Shown in pieces: positions 6,344 through 20,009 of a stretch of 64,000 bases of DNA. Every line of letters begins with the position of its first letter. Within the stretch, counting starts at the first letter, position 1. A program made the translations under genes and the position numbers. The DNA comes from Hydrocarboniphaga sp965279055. GTDB lineage: Bacteria > Pseudomonadota > Gammaproteobacteria > Nevskiales > Nevskiaceae. The stretch covers positions 4,960,001 to 5,024,000 of the forward strand of contig NZ_OZ257125.1 of NCBI RefSeq assembly GCF_965279055.1, read 5' to 3'. The notes under the pieces were generated by a model. The model made no database searches. It was given only the letters and a program-made list of their open reading frames with translations, and was not told where the DNA came from.

Positions 6344-9300
6344 ATGGCCTACACCTTCACCGCCAAGAAGCGTATCCGCAAGGATTTCAGCAAGCTCACC
6401 GACACGCTGGAAATTCCTTTCCTGCTGGCCACCCAGATCGATTCGTATCGCGAGTTCCTGCAAGCCGACACCACCGCCAACAAGCGCAAGGAAGCCGGCC
6501 TGCACGCCGCCTTCAAGTCGGTGTTCCCGATGACCAGCTACAACGGCGGCGCGATGCTGGAGTACGTCAAGTACCGCCTCGACGAGCCGGTGTTCGAAGA
6601 AGTCGAGTGCCGCGTGCGCGGCCTGACCTTCGCCAGCCCGCTGAAAGTCACCGTGCGTCTGGTGATCTTCGATCGCGAGTCGAAGGAAAAGCGCATCAAG
6701 GACGTGCGTGAGCAGGAAGTCTATCTCGGCGAAGTGCCGCTGATGACCGACAACGGCACCTTCATCATCAACGGCACCGAGCGTGTCGTGGTGTCGCAGC
6801 TGCATCGTTCGCCCGGCGTGTTCTTCGATCACGACAAGGGCAAGACGCACAGCTCGGGCAAGTTGCTGTACAGCGCCCGCATCATTCCGTACCGCGGCTC
6901 CTGGCTGGACTTCGAGTTCGATCCGAAGGACAACCTGTTCGTGCGTATCGATCGTCGCCGCAAGCTGCCGGCGACGATCCTGATGCGCGCGCTCGGCTAC
7001 GACAACCAGCAGATGCTGGCGATGTTCCACGAGATCAACACCTTCACGCTGCAGGATTCGGGCGCGCTGTGGGATCTGGTGCCGGAACGTCTGAAGGGTG
7101 AAAAGGCGCAGTTCGATATCGTCGACGGCAAGAAGGTGCTGGTGGAAGCCGGCAAACCGATCACCGCGCGCCACATCAAGCTGATCCGCGAAGCCAAGAT
7201 CGCGCAGCTGGAAGTGCCGGACAGCTACCTGGTCGGCCGCATCCTGGCGCGCGACACCATCGACACCAACACCGGCGAGCTGCTCGCCGCCGCCAACTCC
7301 GAAATCACCGAAGTGCTGCTGCCGAAGCTGCGCGCCGCCGGTATCAAGGAGCTGCCGACGCTGTTCGTCAACGATCTCGACAAGGGCCCGTATGTCAGCA
7401 CGACGCTGAACATCGACCCGACGCGCACCAAGCTCGAAGCGCTGGTCGAAATCTATCGCATGATGCGTCCCGGCGAGCCGCCGACCAAGGAAGCCGCCGA
7501 GGCGCTGTTCGAAGGCCTGTTCTTCGCGCCCGAAAAGTACGACCTGTCGGGCGTCGGCCGCATGAAGTTCAACCGTCGTCTGCGCCGCAACGAGACCACC
7601 GGCTCCGGCATTCTGTACGACGGCAAGTTCTTCCAGCTGCTGAAGCACGAAACCGCCAAGGAACTTGCCGCCAAGCTCGGCCCGGACGTCAGCGACATCG
7701 CCGACGTGATGAAGCAGATCATCGCGATCCGCAACGGCGAAGACGTCACCGACGATATCGATCACCTCGGCAATCGTCGCATTCGTGCCGTTGGCGAAAT
7801 GACCGAGAACGTGTTCCGTACCGGCCTGGTCCGTGTCGAGCGCGCGGTGCGCGAGCGCCTGGCGCTGGCCGAAGCCGAGAACCTGACGCCGCAGGACCTG
7901 ATCAATGCCAAGCCGGTCGGCGCCGCGATCAAGGAATTCTTCGGCTCGTCGCAGCTGTCGCAGTTCATGGATCAGAACAATCCGCTGTCCGAGATCACCC
8001 ACAAGCGCCGCGTCTCGGCGCTTGGGCCGGGCGGTTTGACGCGTGAGCGTGCCGGCTTCGAAGTCCGCGACGTGCATCCGACCCACTACGGCCGCGTCTG
8101 CCCGATCGAAACGCCGGAAGGCCCGAACATCGGTCTGATCAACTCGCTGGCCTGCTATGCGCGCACCAACGACTACGGCTTCCTCGAGACGCCGTATCGC
8201 AAGGTCATCGACGGCAAGGTCAGCAACGAGATCGACTACCTGTCGGCGATCGAAGAAGGCCGCTACGTGATCGCGCAGGCGAACTCGGAACTCAACGCCA
8301 AGGGCGCGTTCCAGTCCGACCTGGTGTCCTGCCGTTTCCAGAACGAATTCACCTTGATGACGCCCGACAAGGTCCAGTACATGGACGTGTCGCCGCGCCA
8401 GATCGTGTCGGTTGCCGCCGCGCTGATTCCGTTCCTGGAACACGACGATGCCAACCGCGCGCTGATGGGTTCGAACATGCAGCGCCAGGCCGTGCCGACG
8501 CTGCGTAACGAAAAGCCGCTGGTCGGCACCGGCATGGAGCGTCGCGTCGCGATCGACTCCGGCAATGCGATCGTCGCCCGTCGCGGCGGCGTGGTCGACA
8601 AGTCCGACGCCTCGCGCGTCGTGATCCGCGTCAACGACGAAGAAACCGTCGCCGGCGAAGCGGGCGTCGACATCTACAACCTGGTCAAGTACACGCGCTC
8701 CAACCAGAACACCTGCATCAACCAGCGTCCGCTGGTGGCGCCGGGTGACGTGGTCGCGCGCGGCGACGTGCTGGCCGATGGTCCGTCCACCGATCTGGGC
8801 GAGCTCGCGCTCGGCCAGAACATGCTGATCGCGTTCATGCCGTGGAACGGCTACAACTTCGAAGACTCGATCCTGATCAGCGAGCGCGTCGTCGAAGAAG
8901 ATCGCTTCACCACGATCCACATCGAAGAACTGACTTGCGTCGCGCGTGAAACCAAGCTGGGGCCGGAAGAAATCACCGCCGACATTCCCAACGTCAACGA
9001 GCAGGCGCTGCGTCGTCTCGACGAGAGCGGCATCGTCTACATCGGCGCCGAAGTGAAGGCCGGCGACATCCTCGTCGGCAAGGTCACGCCCAAGGGCGAG
9101 ACCCAGCTGACGCCGGAAGAAAAGCTGCTGCGCGCGATCTTCGGCGAGAAGGCCAGCGACGTGAAGGACACCGGCCTGCGCGTGCCGGCCGGCATGGACG
9201 GCACCGTCATCGACGTGCGCGTGTTCACCCGCGAAGGCGTCAAGAAAGACAAGCGTGCGCTGTCGATCGAGGAGAGCGAGCTGACCGCGGTCCGCAAGGA

Positions 9301-10498
9301 CTTGAACGACCAGCAGCGTATTTTCGAAGACGACATCTACGACCGTCTGTACCGCATCCTGCAGGGCAAGGTCGCCGACGGCGGCCCGAACAAGCTGAAG
9401 AAGGGCAGCAAGGTCGACGCCGAATATCTGGCTTCGGTCGAGCGCGACAAGTGGTTCGAAATCCGCCTGCAGGACGAAGATGCGCAGGCGCAGCTCGAAG
9501 CCGCGACCAAGCAGCTCAAGGATCAGCGCGCCTACTTCGATGCTCGTTACGAGAACAAGAAGCGCAAGATCCAGGCGGGCGACGAGCTCAGCCCCGGCGT
9601 GCTGAAGATGGTCAAGGTCTACCTGGCCGTGAAGCGCCGTATCCAGCCGGGCGACAAGATGGCCGGCCGCCACGGCAACAAGGGCGTGATCTCGCAGATC
9701 GTGCCGGTGGAAGACATGCCGCACATGCCGGACGGCACGCCGGTCGACATCGTGCTGAACCCGCTGGGCGTGCCGTCGCGCATGAACATCGGCCAGCTGC
9801 TGGAAGTGCATCTGGGCTGGGCTGCGAAAGGCATCGGCAAGAAGATTGACACGATGATCCAGCAGCAGAAGGCGGTCGGCGAAATCCGCAAGTTCCTCGA
9901 GAAGGTCTACAACAGCGGCAAGACTCCGGCCGCGAAGAAGGAAGACCTGTCGCAGCTCAACGACACGGAAATCCTGGCGCTGGCGAAGAACCTGACCACC
10001 GGTCTGCCGGTGGCGTCGCCGGTGTTCGACGGCGCGGCCGAAGAAGAGATCAAGGAGCTGCTGGAGCTGGCGGGCCTGCCGCGTACCGGCCAGGCGCAGC
10101 TCACCGACGGCCGCACCGGCGATGACTTCGCTCGTCCGATCACGGTCGGCTACATGTACTACCTGAAGCTCAACCATCTGGTCGACGACAAGATGCACGC
10201 GCGTTCCACCGGCCCGTACTCGCTGGTCACGCAGCAGCCGCTGGGTGGCAAGGCGCAGTTCGGCGGTCAGCGCTTCGGCGAGATGGAAGTCTGGGCGTTG
10301 GAAGCCTACGGCGCGGCGTACACGCTGCAGGAAATGTTGACCGTGAAGTCGGACGACACCAACGGCCGTACGCGCATGTACAAGGCGATCGTCGATGGCG
10401 ATCACCGCATGCACGCCGGCATGCCGGAATCGTTCAACGTGCTGGTCAAGGAAATCCGCTCGATCGGTCTGAACATCGAGCTGGAGCAGAACCAGTAG
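6344..10498 (+). CDS. rpoB: DNA-directed RNA polymerase subunit beta
   Basis: RpoB is the catalytic beta subunit. The 1384-residue product is slightly longer than E. coli's 1342. The rifampicin pocket reads SSQLSQFMDQNNPLSE followed by ITHKRRVSALGPGGL, wild type at the common resistance positions. GRVCPIETPEGPNIGLI and the active-centre GDKMAGRHGNKGVIS are intact. It ends with the conserved SFNVLVKEIRSIGLNIEL. It is read from the rplJL transcript through the attenuator; rpoC follows after 80 nt containing a REP-like hairpin. Confidence 0.98.
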   Translation: MAYTFTAKKRIRKDFSKLTDTLEIPFLLATQIDSYREFLQADTTANKRKEAGLHAAFKSVFPMTSYNGGAMLEYVKYRLDEPVFEEVECRVRGLTFASPLKVTVRLVIFDRESKEKRIKDVREQEVYLGEVPLMTDNGTFIINGTERVVVSQLHRSPGVFFDHDKGKTHSSGKLLYSARIIPYRGSWLDFEFDPKDNLFVRIDRRRKLPATILMRALGYDNQQMLAMFHEINTFTLQDSGALWDLVPERLKGEKAQFDIVDGKKVLVEAGKPITARHIKLIREAKIAQLEVPDSYLVGRILARDTIDTNTGELLAAANSEITEVLLPKLRAAGIKELPTLFVNDLDKGPYVSTTLNIDPTRTKLEALVEIYRMMRPGEPPTKEAAEALFEGLFFAPEKYDLSGVGRMKFNRRLRRNETTGSGILYDGKFFQLLKHETAKELAAKLGPDVSDIADVMKQIIAIRNGEDVTDDIDHLGNRRIRAVGEMTENVFRTGLVRVERAVRERLALAEAENLTPQDLINAKPVGAAIKEFFGSSQLSQFMDQNNPLSEITHKRRVSALGPGGLTRERAGFEVRDVHPTHYGRVCPIETPEGPNIGLINSLACYARTNDYGFLETPYRKVIDGKVSNEIDYLSAIEEGRYVIAQANSELNAKGAFQSDLVSCRFQNEFTLMTPDKVQYMDVSPRQIVSVAAALIPFLEHDDANRALMGSNMQRQAVPTLRNEKPLVGTGMERRVAIDSGNAIVARRGGVVDKSDASRVVIRVNDEETVAGEAGVDIYNLVKYTRSNQNTCINQRPLVAPGDVVARGDVLADGPSTDLGELALGQNMLIAFMPWNGYNFEDSILISERVVEEDRFTTIHIEELTCVARETKLGPEEITADIPNVNEQALRRLDESGIVYIGAEVKAGDILVGKVTPKGETQLTPEEKLLRAIFGEKASDVKDTGLRVPAGMDGTVIDVRVFTREGVKKDKRALSIEESELTAVRKDLNDQQRIFEDDIYDRLYRILQGKVADGGPNKLKKGSKVDAEYLASVERDKWFEIRLQDEDAQAQLEAATKQLKDQRAYFDARYENKKRKIQAGDELSPGVLKMVKVYLAVKRRIQPGDKMAGRHGNKGVISQIVPVEDMPHMPDGTPVDIVLNPLGVPSRMNIGQLLEVHLGWAAKGIGKKIDTMIQQQKAVGEIRKFLEKVYNSGKTPAAKKEDLSQLNDTEILALAKNLTTGLPVASPVFDGAAEEEIKELLELAGLPRTGQAQLTDGRTGDDFARPITVGYMYYLKLNHLVDDKMHARSTGPYSLVTQQPLGGKAQFGGQRFGEMEVWALEAYGAAYTLQEMLTVKSDDTNGRTRMYKAIVDGDHRMHAGMPESFNVLVKEIRSIGLNIELEQNQ

Positions 10499-10519
10499 CG
10501 CGTGGTTGAGTGACCAGAA

Positions 10520-10549
10520 GGTGGGTTGGCGGCTAGCCGCTAGCCCACC
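10520..10549. repeat. REP-like palindrome between rpoB and rpoC
   Basis: A 30-nt imperfect palindrome, GGTGGGTTGGCGGC against GCCGCTAGCCCACC, pairs along its length with two G-T wobbles and is followed by CTACA. Such GTGGG-type palindromes are dispersed in many proteobacterial genomes. Here it sits inside an operon and could affect mRNA stability. Confidence 0.6.
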
Positions 10550-10578
10550 CTACAAAGAATCGAGTTTTTGGAGTCACC

Positions 10579-14826
<4,248 letters not shown>

Positions 14827-14866
14827 TCGCAAGAGAACTCATCCAGACAGACCGGTAGACATCAAG

Positions 14867-14920
14867 GCCGGCCACCAACTACGTGATTGCTGCACGGTTG
14901 GTGGCCGGCTTTCTATTTTG
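14867..14920 (+). terminator. Intrinsic terminator of the rpoBC operon
   Basis: A perfect 13-bp stem, GCCGGCCACCAAC (14867-14879) with its complement at 14897-14909, encloses a 17-nt loop and is followed by TTTCTATTTT. It marks the left border of the polysaccharide cluster. Confidence 0.85.
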
Positions 14921-15001
14921 GTTGATGGTTAACGAGTCGCCGCCGATAGGTAATACTCAGCCTCTTCTTGGCGGTCAACGGTTTATCAGTTGGTAGGGAA
15001 T

Positions 15002-15856
15002 ATGTCCGACAACGAGTTGTCGTTTGCAGAACTAACGCGCCGGCTCTACGAGTCGAAATGGCTGGTGATGTCGGTAACGATGGCTGCGACAGCCGCCGCC
15101 CTCGCGGTGGCGTTGCTGTCCACTCCGATATTCAAGGCCGAGGTTCTGCTAGTCCCAGTCGAACACGACTCATCTGGCGGGAGGGGACTATCCAGCCAGA
15201 TTGGTGGACTTGCCTCCTTGGCCGGGGTTTCGCTGGGCGGGAAATCGGGAGACGATGCCGAAGCAATTGCGATGTTGAAATCGCGGCTGCTTACGTATTC
15301 TTTGATTAAAGAGAGAAACCTTTTGCCACTCCTATTTCCAAAAAAATGGGATCAAGCTCAGCATCGGTGGAAAGACAACGTTAAAGTTCCGACGCTGTGG
15401 GACGCCGAGCGGATTTTCTCGAAAAGCGTTCGACAGATATTGGATGACAAAAAAACAGGTCTGGTGACAGTTTCCGTTGAGTGGACCGATCCGACACTCG
15501 CAGCTGACTGGGTTACTGAATTGGTCAACAGCACCAACAGGCTGCTGCGAGCGAGAGCCATCGAGCATGCTGAAGTCAATATCGCTTTTCTAAAAACGCA
15601 ATTGGATCAGACCAGTGTGATCGAGGTTCGTCAGTCGATCTATCGCCTGCTCGAAGACGAGATCAAGAAAGTAATGCTGGCGCACGGCGACTCGGAATAC
15701 GCGTTCAAAGTTCTTGATCCGGCCGTTGTCCCAGAAGAAAAAATACGTCCGGCGCGCGGCATTATTGTTGGGCTCGGTTTCTTTCTTGGCTTTGGAGTGT
15801 CATGCGTCATTGCCGTGCTGATATCGACTAAGCGGTATAGAGAACCAGCGGCTTAG
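15002..15856 (+). CDS. Wzz-type polysaccharide chain-length determinant
   Basis: Wzz/PCP proteins control polymer length made by Wzy. The product is 284 residues: one membrane helix near residues 20-43, a periplasmic coil-rich middle, and a second helix at about 255-275 preceded by the proline motif DPAVVPEEKIRPARG, as in the Wzz family. There is no Walker kinase domain, so it is not a Wzc. ATG 15002 was chosen because GGGA sits just upstream; an in-frame TTG lies at 14990. It is alone on the + strand and converges on the polymerase gene, with two bases between the stops. Base composition is clearly less GC-rich than rpoC. Confidence 0.8.
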   Translation: MSDNELSFAELTRRLYESKWLVMSVTMAATAAALAVALLSTPIFKAEVLLVPVEHDSSGGRGLSSQIGGLASLAGVSLGGKSGDDAEAIAMLKSRLLTYSLIKERNLLPLLFPKKWDQAQHRWKDNVKVPTLWDAERIFSKSVRQILDDKKTGLVTVSVEWTDPTLAADWVTELVNSTNRLLRARAIEHAEVNIAFLKTQLDQTSVIEVRQSIYRLLEDEIKKVMLAHGDSEYAFKVLDPAVVPEEKIRPARGIIVGLGFFLGFGVSCVIAVLISTKRYREPAA

Positions 15857-15858
15857 CG

Positions 15859-17112
15859 CTAGTTCCGTATGACCGCGTCGGCTGGAACTTCGACGCCCCA
15901 TTTGCCCCAGCCTAGGGAAAGCAAAAACGCCATCGAAATGATCAATGTTGGTAGAGGCATGTCGTTGAGAAAGCCGACTGGGAAGCCGCTTACATAAGGG
16001 TAGAAGCCAAGGATGTAGATCAGGCAAGTGTTGCCGTCGTTTCCGCCGCGAACGAAATAGTAGTGCGAAATGCAAAGCAGCATTCCAAAAAACGCGCCGG
16101 CTACGAAGGGGCCAATGTCCCCAAAATAAAGAATAAACTCGTTGATGAACCCGAAATTGACGGTCACGCCCATGGCGTAGACCTCGGGCAATACCTTGGA
16201 AGTCAGGGTCGAGGAAAATGTCAGCGGTTTTTCTGGATAAATTGATCGTGGCAAGGGTTGAAATAGCGTGTCTGTTATATAACCAGTATCGTGGTAAGCA
16301 CGTGCTCCAATAGAGCCTGTCGTTTGACTATCAAAATAGTCGAACCTATCGTAGATCACGGCAAGCGGATCTATCGATACACGATCATAGAAAGTCATCC
16401 AGATGTCTGGGGAGAGGGCTTGAGTGCCGAAACGAAGCTGCTCCCGGACGACGGTGTACAGCGGCACGAAAACGATCAGGGCCAAAAATCCGACAACAAG
16501 GTTTAGTCTGACCACTCTTACGGAATAGCGCTGGTTCAAAAACAGCATTCCTGCAAGAAAGAAATAGGCGAAAAGAGACGCGAAGCCACTGATCAGGCAG
16601 AAACCGATTGTGGTTGCAGCTGCAGCGTGATCGAGAAGAGTGAGCGAGTTTGATCGCCATCTACTGAAGTAGATAAGGCCCTGCAGTTTCAAAAAAAACA
16701 GGAAGGCGACTAGGAAATATGCCGCACCGCCGCCCTGGATCGCCTGTCTGAACCCTAATGGATCGTTCAGGGGGCTGCCGACGGCTCGGCCGCCGATGGC
16801 CAATAGTGAAAATACGAGCAGCAGCGTCGCAGCGTGACAGACGCAAACAACTACCGGGCGCACCTTAAATATTGTCTGACGGTGTGCGCGGACACTATCG
16901 AAGTGTCCGTGGAGAAAAATGGTGTAAGGGACATAGAAAGCGACTGCCGTAGCCAGGGCCGCCGCTGTGTCGAGCAACCAGATCTGCCAGTCGGCTGGCA
17001 GGTCGTTAATCGCAGCTCGATATAGAAATTCTCCAAAAACGAAAAAGCCAGTGAACGCCAAGTACGCAAACCCGGGCGATGAAAAAGCTAATGGTCGTGG
17101 AGATGATGCCAC
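15859..17112 (-). CDS. Putative Wzy-type oligosaccharide repeat-unit polymerase
   Basis: The 417-residue product is an integral membrane protein with about ten hydrophobic segments and a long loop between about residues 225 and 300 (RVSIDPLAVIYDRFDYF, ARAYHDTGY). This topology, and its place between a Wzz, a Wzx and glycosyltransferases, fit an O-antigen/exopolysaccharide polymerase; polymerases have little primary-sequence conservation, so the call rests on topology and context. It is the last gene of a minus-strand run. The start lies 29 nt from the stop of the glycosyltransferase at 17142. Confidence 0.65.
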   Translation of the reverse strand: MASSPRPLAFSSPGFAYLAFTGFFVFGEFLYRAAINDLPADWQIWLLDTAAALATAVAFYVPYTIFLHGHFDSVRAHRQTIFKVRPVVVCVCHAATLLLVFSLLAIGGRAVGSPLNDPLGFRQAIQGGGAAYFLVAFLFFLKLQGLIYFSRWRSNSLTLLDHAAAATTIGFCLISGFASLFAYFFLAGMLFLNQRYSVRVVRLNLVVGFLALIVFVPLYTVVREQLRFGTQALSPDIWMTFYDRVSIDPLAVIYDRFDYFDSQTTGSIGARAYHDTGYITDTLFQPLPRSIYPEKPLTFSSTLTSKVLPEVYAMGVTVNFGFINEFILYFGDIGPFVAGAFFGMLLCISHYYFVRGGNDGNTCLIYILGFYPYVSGFPVGFLNDMPLPTLIISMAFLLSLGWGKWGVEVPADAVIRN

Positions 17113-17141
17113 TTGGTTTTTCTGAGTTCCGTCGAATGGTC

Positions 17142-18314
17142 CTACAGAGGCAGTGCCGACCCACCGGTTACTCTGCGATACATCATGTCGTGCTCGGCAA
17201 CGAAGCGATCAAAGCCAAATGCAACTGATGCTCTGACTTGGCCATAAGAACCCATAGCCTGCAGCCTATTGCTATCTTCCAGCAGCAACTTCAGATTGGC
17301 AGCAAGGGCAAGGCTGTCCTCGCTAATCGAAAGTAGGCCGGTCTCACCGTCCAATACTACCTCGGGGATGGCCTGCGCAGTGGTCGACACAACCGGCAGC
17401 CTGTAAAACATCGCTTCAAGAAAAACCAGGCCGAACGATTCCCAGCGGCTGGGCATAACGAAGATGTCTGCTGCCCGATAAAAATTTTCCAGATTTGATT
17501 GCCAGCCCAGCCAAAGGACCCGGTCGTCGATGCCGAGGCCGGAGCACAGCGAACGCAGTTCCGCCATCAATGTACCGTCGCCGCAGATCAATAGCTTGAC
17601 CGCCTTGTCCGTCTTTAGTTGAGCGACGGCATGCAACAGTACGTCCGCTCCTTTCTGGTGTTCCAGGCGTCCGCAGAAAAGCAGCACGCTCTCGCCTTCG
17701 GCGATGTTGACCGTATCGCGTATGGCCAGTCGTGCCGCCACCTTGTCGATGACCTCTGGTGGAGGTCCCGACATCGGCAGCGAGTTGTAGATGACCTGAG
17801 TTTTTCCCTTGCCGAGAATCTTCTCTTTCTCGCCAAACTGCCTGATGTATCGCGAAGGTGAGATGTAGGCGTCAGTGCCCCAATCTAGAACGCGTTCGAT
17901 CGATGCGTACAGCCATCGCTGCGGATTCGGCGTGAACTCGTCGGCTCCGAAAGCATGAATTGTATGAACCACCTTGAGCTTGCGACGCGACAGAGCTGCC
18001 GCGACACGCCCGATGAATCCGCCAAGGCTGGTATGTGTGTGGACGATGTCGTATTGGCTCGTCTTCAGGATTCGCAGCAGGAATCCGACATTCTTCAGCG
18101 CCGATAGAGGGTTGAAGATGCTCGGTGCGGCCGGGAACCGGTAGACCTTATGAACGCCGGCTTCAATCTCCTGATCCTGCGAGCCCCCCAGCGCGTAGTA
18201 GCAAAGGCCGAGATCGAATCCTCGTTCCTTTAACGCCGCGCAAAGCACCGAGATGTATTTGCCCGAGCCGCCGAGGCTCTTCGATGTGACGAACAGGATG
18301 CGCGTATTGCTCAT
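17142..18314 (-). CDS. Glycosyltransferase family 4
   Basis: A GT-B fold retaining glycosyltransferase of 390 residues. The N-terminal acceptor domain begins RILFVTSKSLGGSGKYI, with the glycine-rich loop typical of GT4. The C-terminal donor domain has LLFCGRLEHQKGADVLL and the ESFGLVFLEAM segment (E-x7-E type motif), followed by VLDGETGLL. It would add a sugar from a nucleotide donor at the cytoplasmic face to a lipid-linked repeat unit. Donor and acceptor cannot be told from sequence. A 46-nt gap separates it from the upstream GT2 gene. Confidence 0.85.
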   Translation of the reverse strand: MSNTRILFVTSKSLGGSGKYISVLCAALKERGFDLGLCYYALGGSQDQEIEAGVHKVYRFPAAPSIFNPLSALKNVGFLLRILKTSQYDIVHTHTSLGGFIGRVAAALSRRKLKVVHTIHAFGADEFTPNPQRWLYASIERVLDWGTDAYISPSRYIRQFGEKEKILGKGKTQVIYNSLPMSGPPPEVIDKVAARLAIRDTVNIAEGESVLLFCGRLEHQKGADVLLHAVAQLKTDKAVKLLICGDGTLMAELRSLCSGLGIDDRVLWLGWQSNLENFYRAADIFVMPSRWESFGLVFLEAMFYRLPVVSTTAQAIPEVVLDGETGLLSISEDSLALAANLKLLLEDSNRLQAMGSYGQVRASVAFGFDRFVAEHDMMYRRVTGGSALPL

Positions 18315-18360
18315 TACTCGTTCAGCTTCCGTTATGCTTATTAATCGCCTGCGCCGCAGA

Positions 18361-19137
18361 TCACTGAGCTAAGCGTTTGAGTCGCGTGGTAACGGCTTCC
18401 GCCACCTCGTAAAAAAGCCGCTTCGCCGGAATGTACAGATCGCCGGTGACGGACCACCGCGCGTTCGCCGACGAGCGTGCCTGCATGATTTCGCGCAGCA
18501 GGCGGCGGCGTGCGCTCCATGAGTTCGACAGGCCGCCTTCCGCCATCATGATCTCGTAATTCGGGCAGAAGCGGGCCTGATAAATTTTCAGTGCGCGCAG
18601 CATGAATTCGAAATCACCCGCAATTTTCAGATCCGCATTGAACAGCCCTAGTTCATGGAACAGCCGAGTGCGATGCAGCGTGCCGGTATGGGTGAAGCAC
18701 ATGCTGGCCGATAGCGCCCTATACAGATTATCGATCTGGCCGTTGTCCTCGCGCAGCACGCGTTCATCCGGATCCACGACATAGACTTTGCCGTAGATCA
18801 CGCCGACGCTGTCGTCGACGGACGTAGCGTCGTCTACGACGCGCTGGATGGAATTCGCGTTCTTGAAGTAGTCGTCGCTGCCCAAAAAAATGATCCAACT
18901 ACCGCTGGCCCTAGCGATCCCCTTGTTCCAGGCATCGTAGACGCCGCGATCTTTCTCACAGACAACGGCCTGTGGTGCGAACTCGGCGGCGACGGCCATA
19001 GTGCGATCGGTCGAGCAGTTGTCGACGATTATCAGTTGCACCGATTCGGTTTGTTGGCGGACCGACTGCAGGCAACGGTGCAGGGTTTTTTCGCTGTTGT
19101 AAGTCGCGACGATCAGGCTGACGGTGGGGCGGATCAT
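18361..19137 (-). CDS. Glycosyltransferase family 2
   Basis: A GT-A fold inverting transferase of 258 residues. It shows VSLIVATYNSEKTLHRCL at the start, VDNCSTDRT, GVYDAWNKGIARASG and the metal-binding FLGSDDYF. This architecture resembles colanic-acid-type GT2 enzymes (WcaA/WcaE class). Its ATG overlaps the stop of the upstream gene (ATGA at 19134-19137), so the two are translationally coupled. Confidence 0.85.
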   Translation of the reverse strand: MIRPTVSLIVATYNSEKTLHRCLQSVRQQTESVQLIIVDNCSTDRTMAVAAEFAPQAVVCEKDRGVYDAWNKGIARASGSWIIFLGSDDYFKNANSIQRVVDDATSVDDSVGVIYGKVYVVDPDERVLREDNGQIDNLYRALSASMCFTHTGTLHRTRLFHELGLFNADLKIAGDFEFMLRALKIYQARFCPNYEIMMAEGGLSNSWSARRRLLREIMQARSSANARWSVTGDLYIPAKRLFYEVAEAVTTRLKRLAQ

Positions 19138-20009
19138 TTGCTACGTTCCCGCTCGAAGCGTTGTTCTTCTTCTCTGCGAAACAGCCCGTTGTTTTCGATC
19201 ACCTTCGCGCGCTCGTAGCCGTGCTCCCATTCCCAGATGCGCAGCCAGATGCCGATTGCCATTTGTAAGCGGTAGAACGAGTGAATGAACCCAAGCATTC
19301 CGTAGCGGCAGGCGCCGAAGCGGAAATAGGCATTGCCAAACTCCTTGAGCGACTCGAAAATCATCTTGAACCACGAAAACCTTGCGCCGTCCTTGTAGCG
19401 CTGATACGCCAGCACGTCGTTGTATCCGCCGTGTTTTCTTTCCGTCCAGGAGACGTCATAGTCCCGGAACTGGTAATAGTGACAGCGGCTGTCGTGCACG
19501 AGTGATAGCACGCGGTCCGCTGCACAGCAGATCTGGCCGCGGCCGTGCACGGTATTGCCGACATAGGAGACCGCGCCGCGTTTAAAGAACCGCAACTCGC
19601 CAGGGTTGCCGCGTCCCGGAAGACCGCTGATCGGGATCGGCAGCCCGGCCGTGATGCTCACCCGATAAGCGCGCGCCACGTCGTGCGAATCGGTCTCCGC
19701 GATCTGCGCGTAGCGCCGCAGCAACTCGAAAGGGACGAATTCGCTGCAAGAGGCGATCAATATGTAGTCGGTCCCAACTGCCCGCCATAGCGGATCCATC
19801 ACCTCGGGCGTCTCGATGAATCCGGGATTACCGATAGTTACGCATCGGACGCCGAGCCGGCCTGCCACTTCCCGGGTGGCGTCGGTGCTGCAATTGTCGA
19901 CGACCAGCACGTCCATCAGCCCGGCGAAGTTCGCCAGGCTTCTTTCAAGGCGACCTGCCTCGTTATAAGCGAACAGGCAGACGGTGATCTTGTCGGAGAG
20001 GATCTTCAT
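19134..20009 (-). CDS. GT2-like glycosyltransferase lacking an obvious DxD
   Basis: The 291-residue product starts at ATG 20009, which overlaps the flippase stop (ATGA). The open frame extends upstream but lies inside the flippase gene. The N-terminus KITVCLFAYNEAGRLERSL and VVDNCSTDATREVA are GT2 hallmarks. Where a DxD would be expected the protein reads LIASCSEFVPFELL, so metal binding is either unusual or absent, as in some LPS-core GT2 enzymes. The C-terminal half (YYQFRDYDVSWTERKHGGYNDVLAY onward) has hydrophobic stretches and may be membrane-associated. The specific linkage is unknown. Confidence 0.7.
   Translation of the reverse strand: MKILSDKITVCLFAYNEAGRLERSLANFAGLMDVLVVDNCSTDATREVAGRLGVRCVTIGNPGFIETPEVMDPLWRAVGTDYILIASCSEFVPFELLRRYAQIAETDSHDVARAYRVSITAGLPIPISGLPGRGNPGELRFFKRGAVSYVGNTVHGRGQICCAADRVLSLVHDSRCHYYQFRDYDVSWTERKHGGYNDVLAYQRYKDGARFSWFKMIFESLKEFGNAYFRFGACRYGMLGFIHSFYRLQMAIGIWLRIWEWEHGYERAKVIENNGLFRREEEQRFERERSK

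Noticed and set aside
7900..8150. Rifampicin- or streptomycin-resistance mutations in rpoB and rpsL
   Set aside because: The rpoB pocket and both S12 lysine positions read as wild type.
6302..10414. A 1370-codon open frame on the minus strand opposite rpoB
   Set aside because: It is a shadow caused by strong GC codon bias; its translation is low-complexity (His/Arg/Ala/Asp-rich) and rpoB is unquestionable. The same applies to the long minus frame opposite rpoC (10540-14418).
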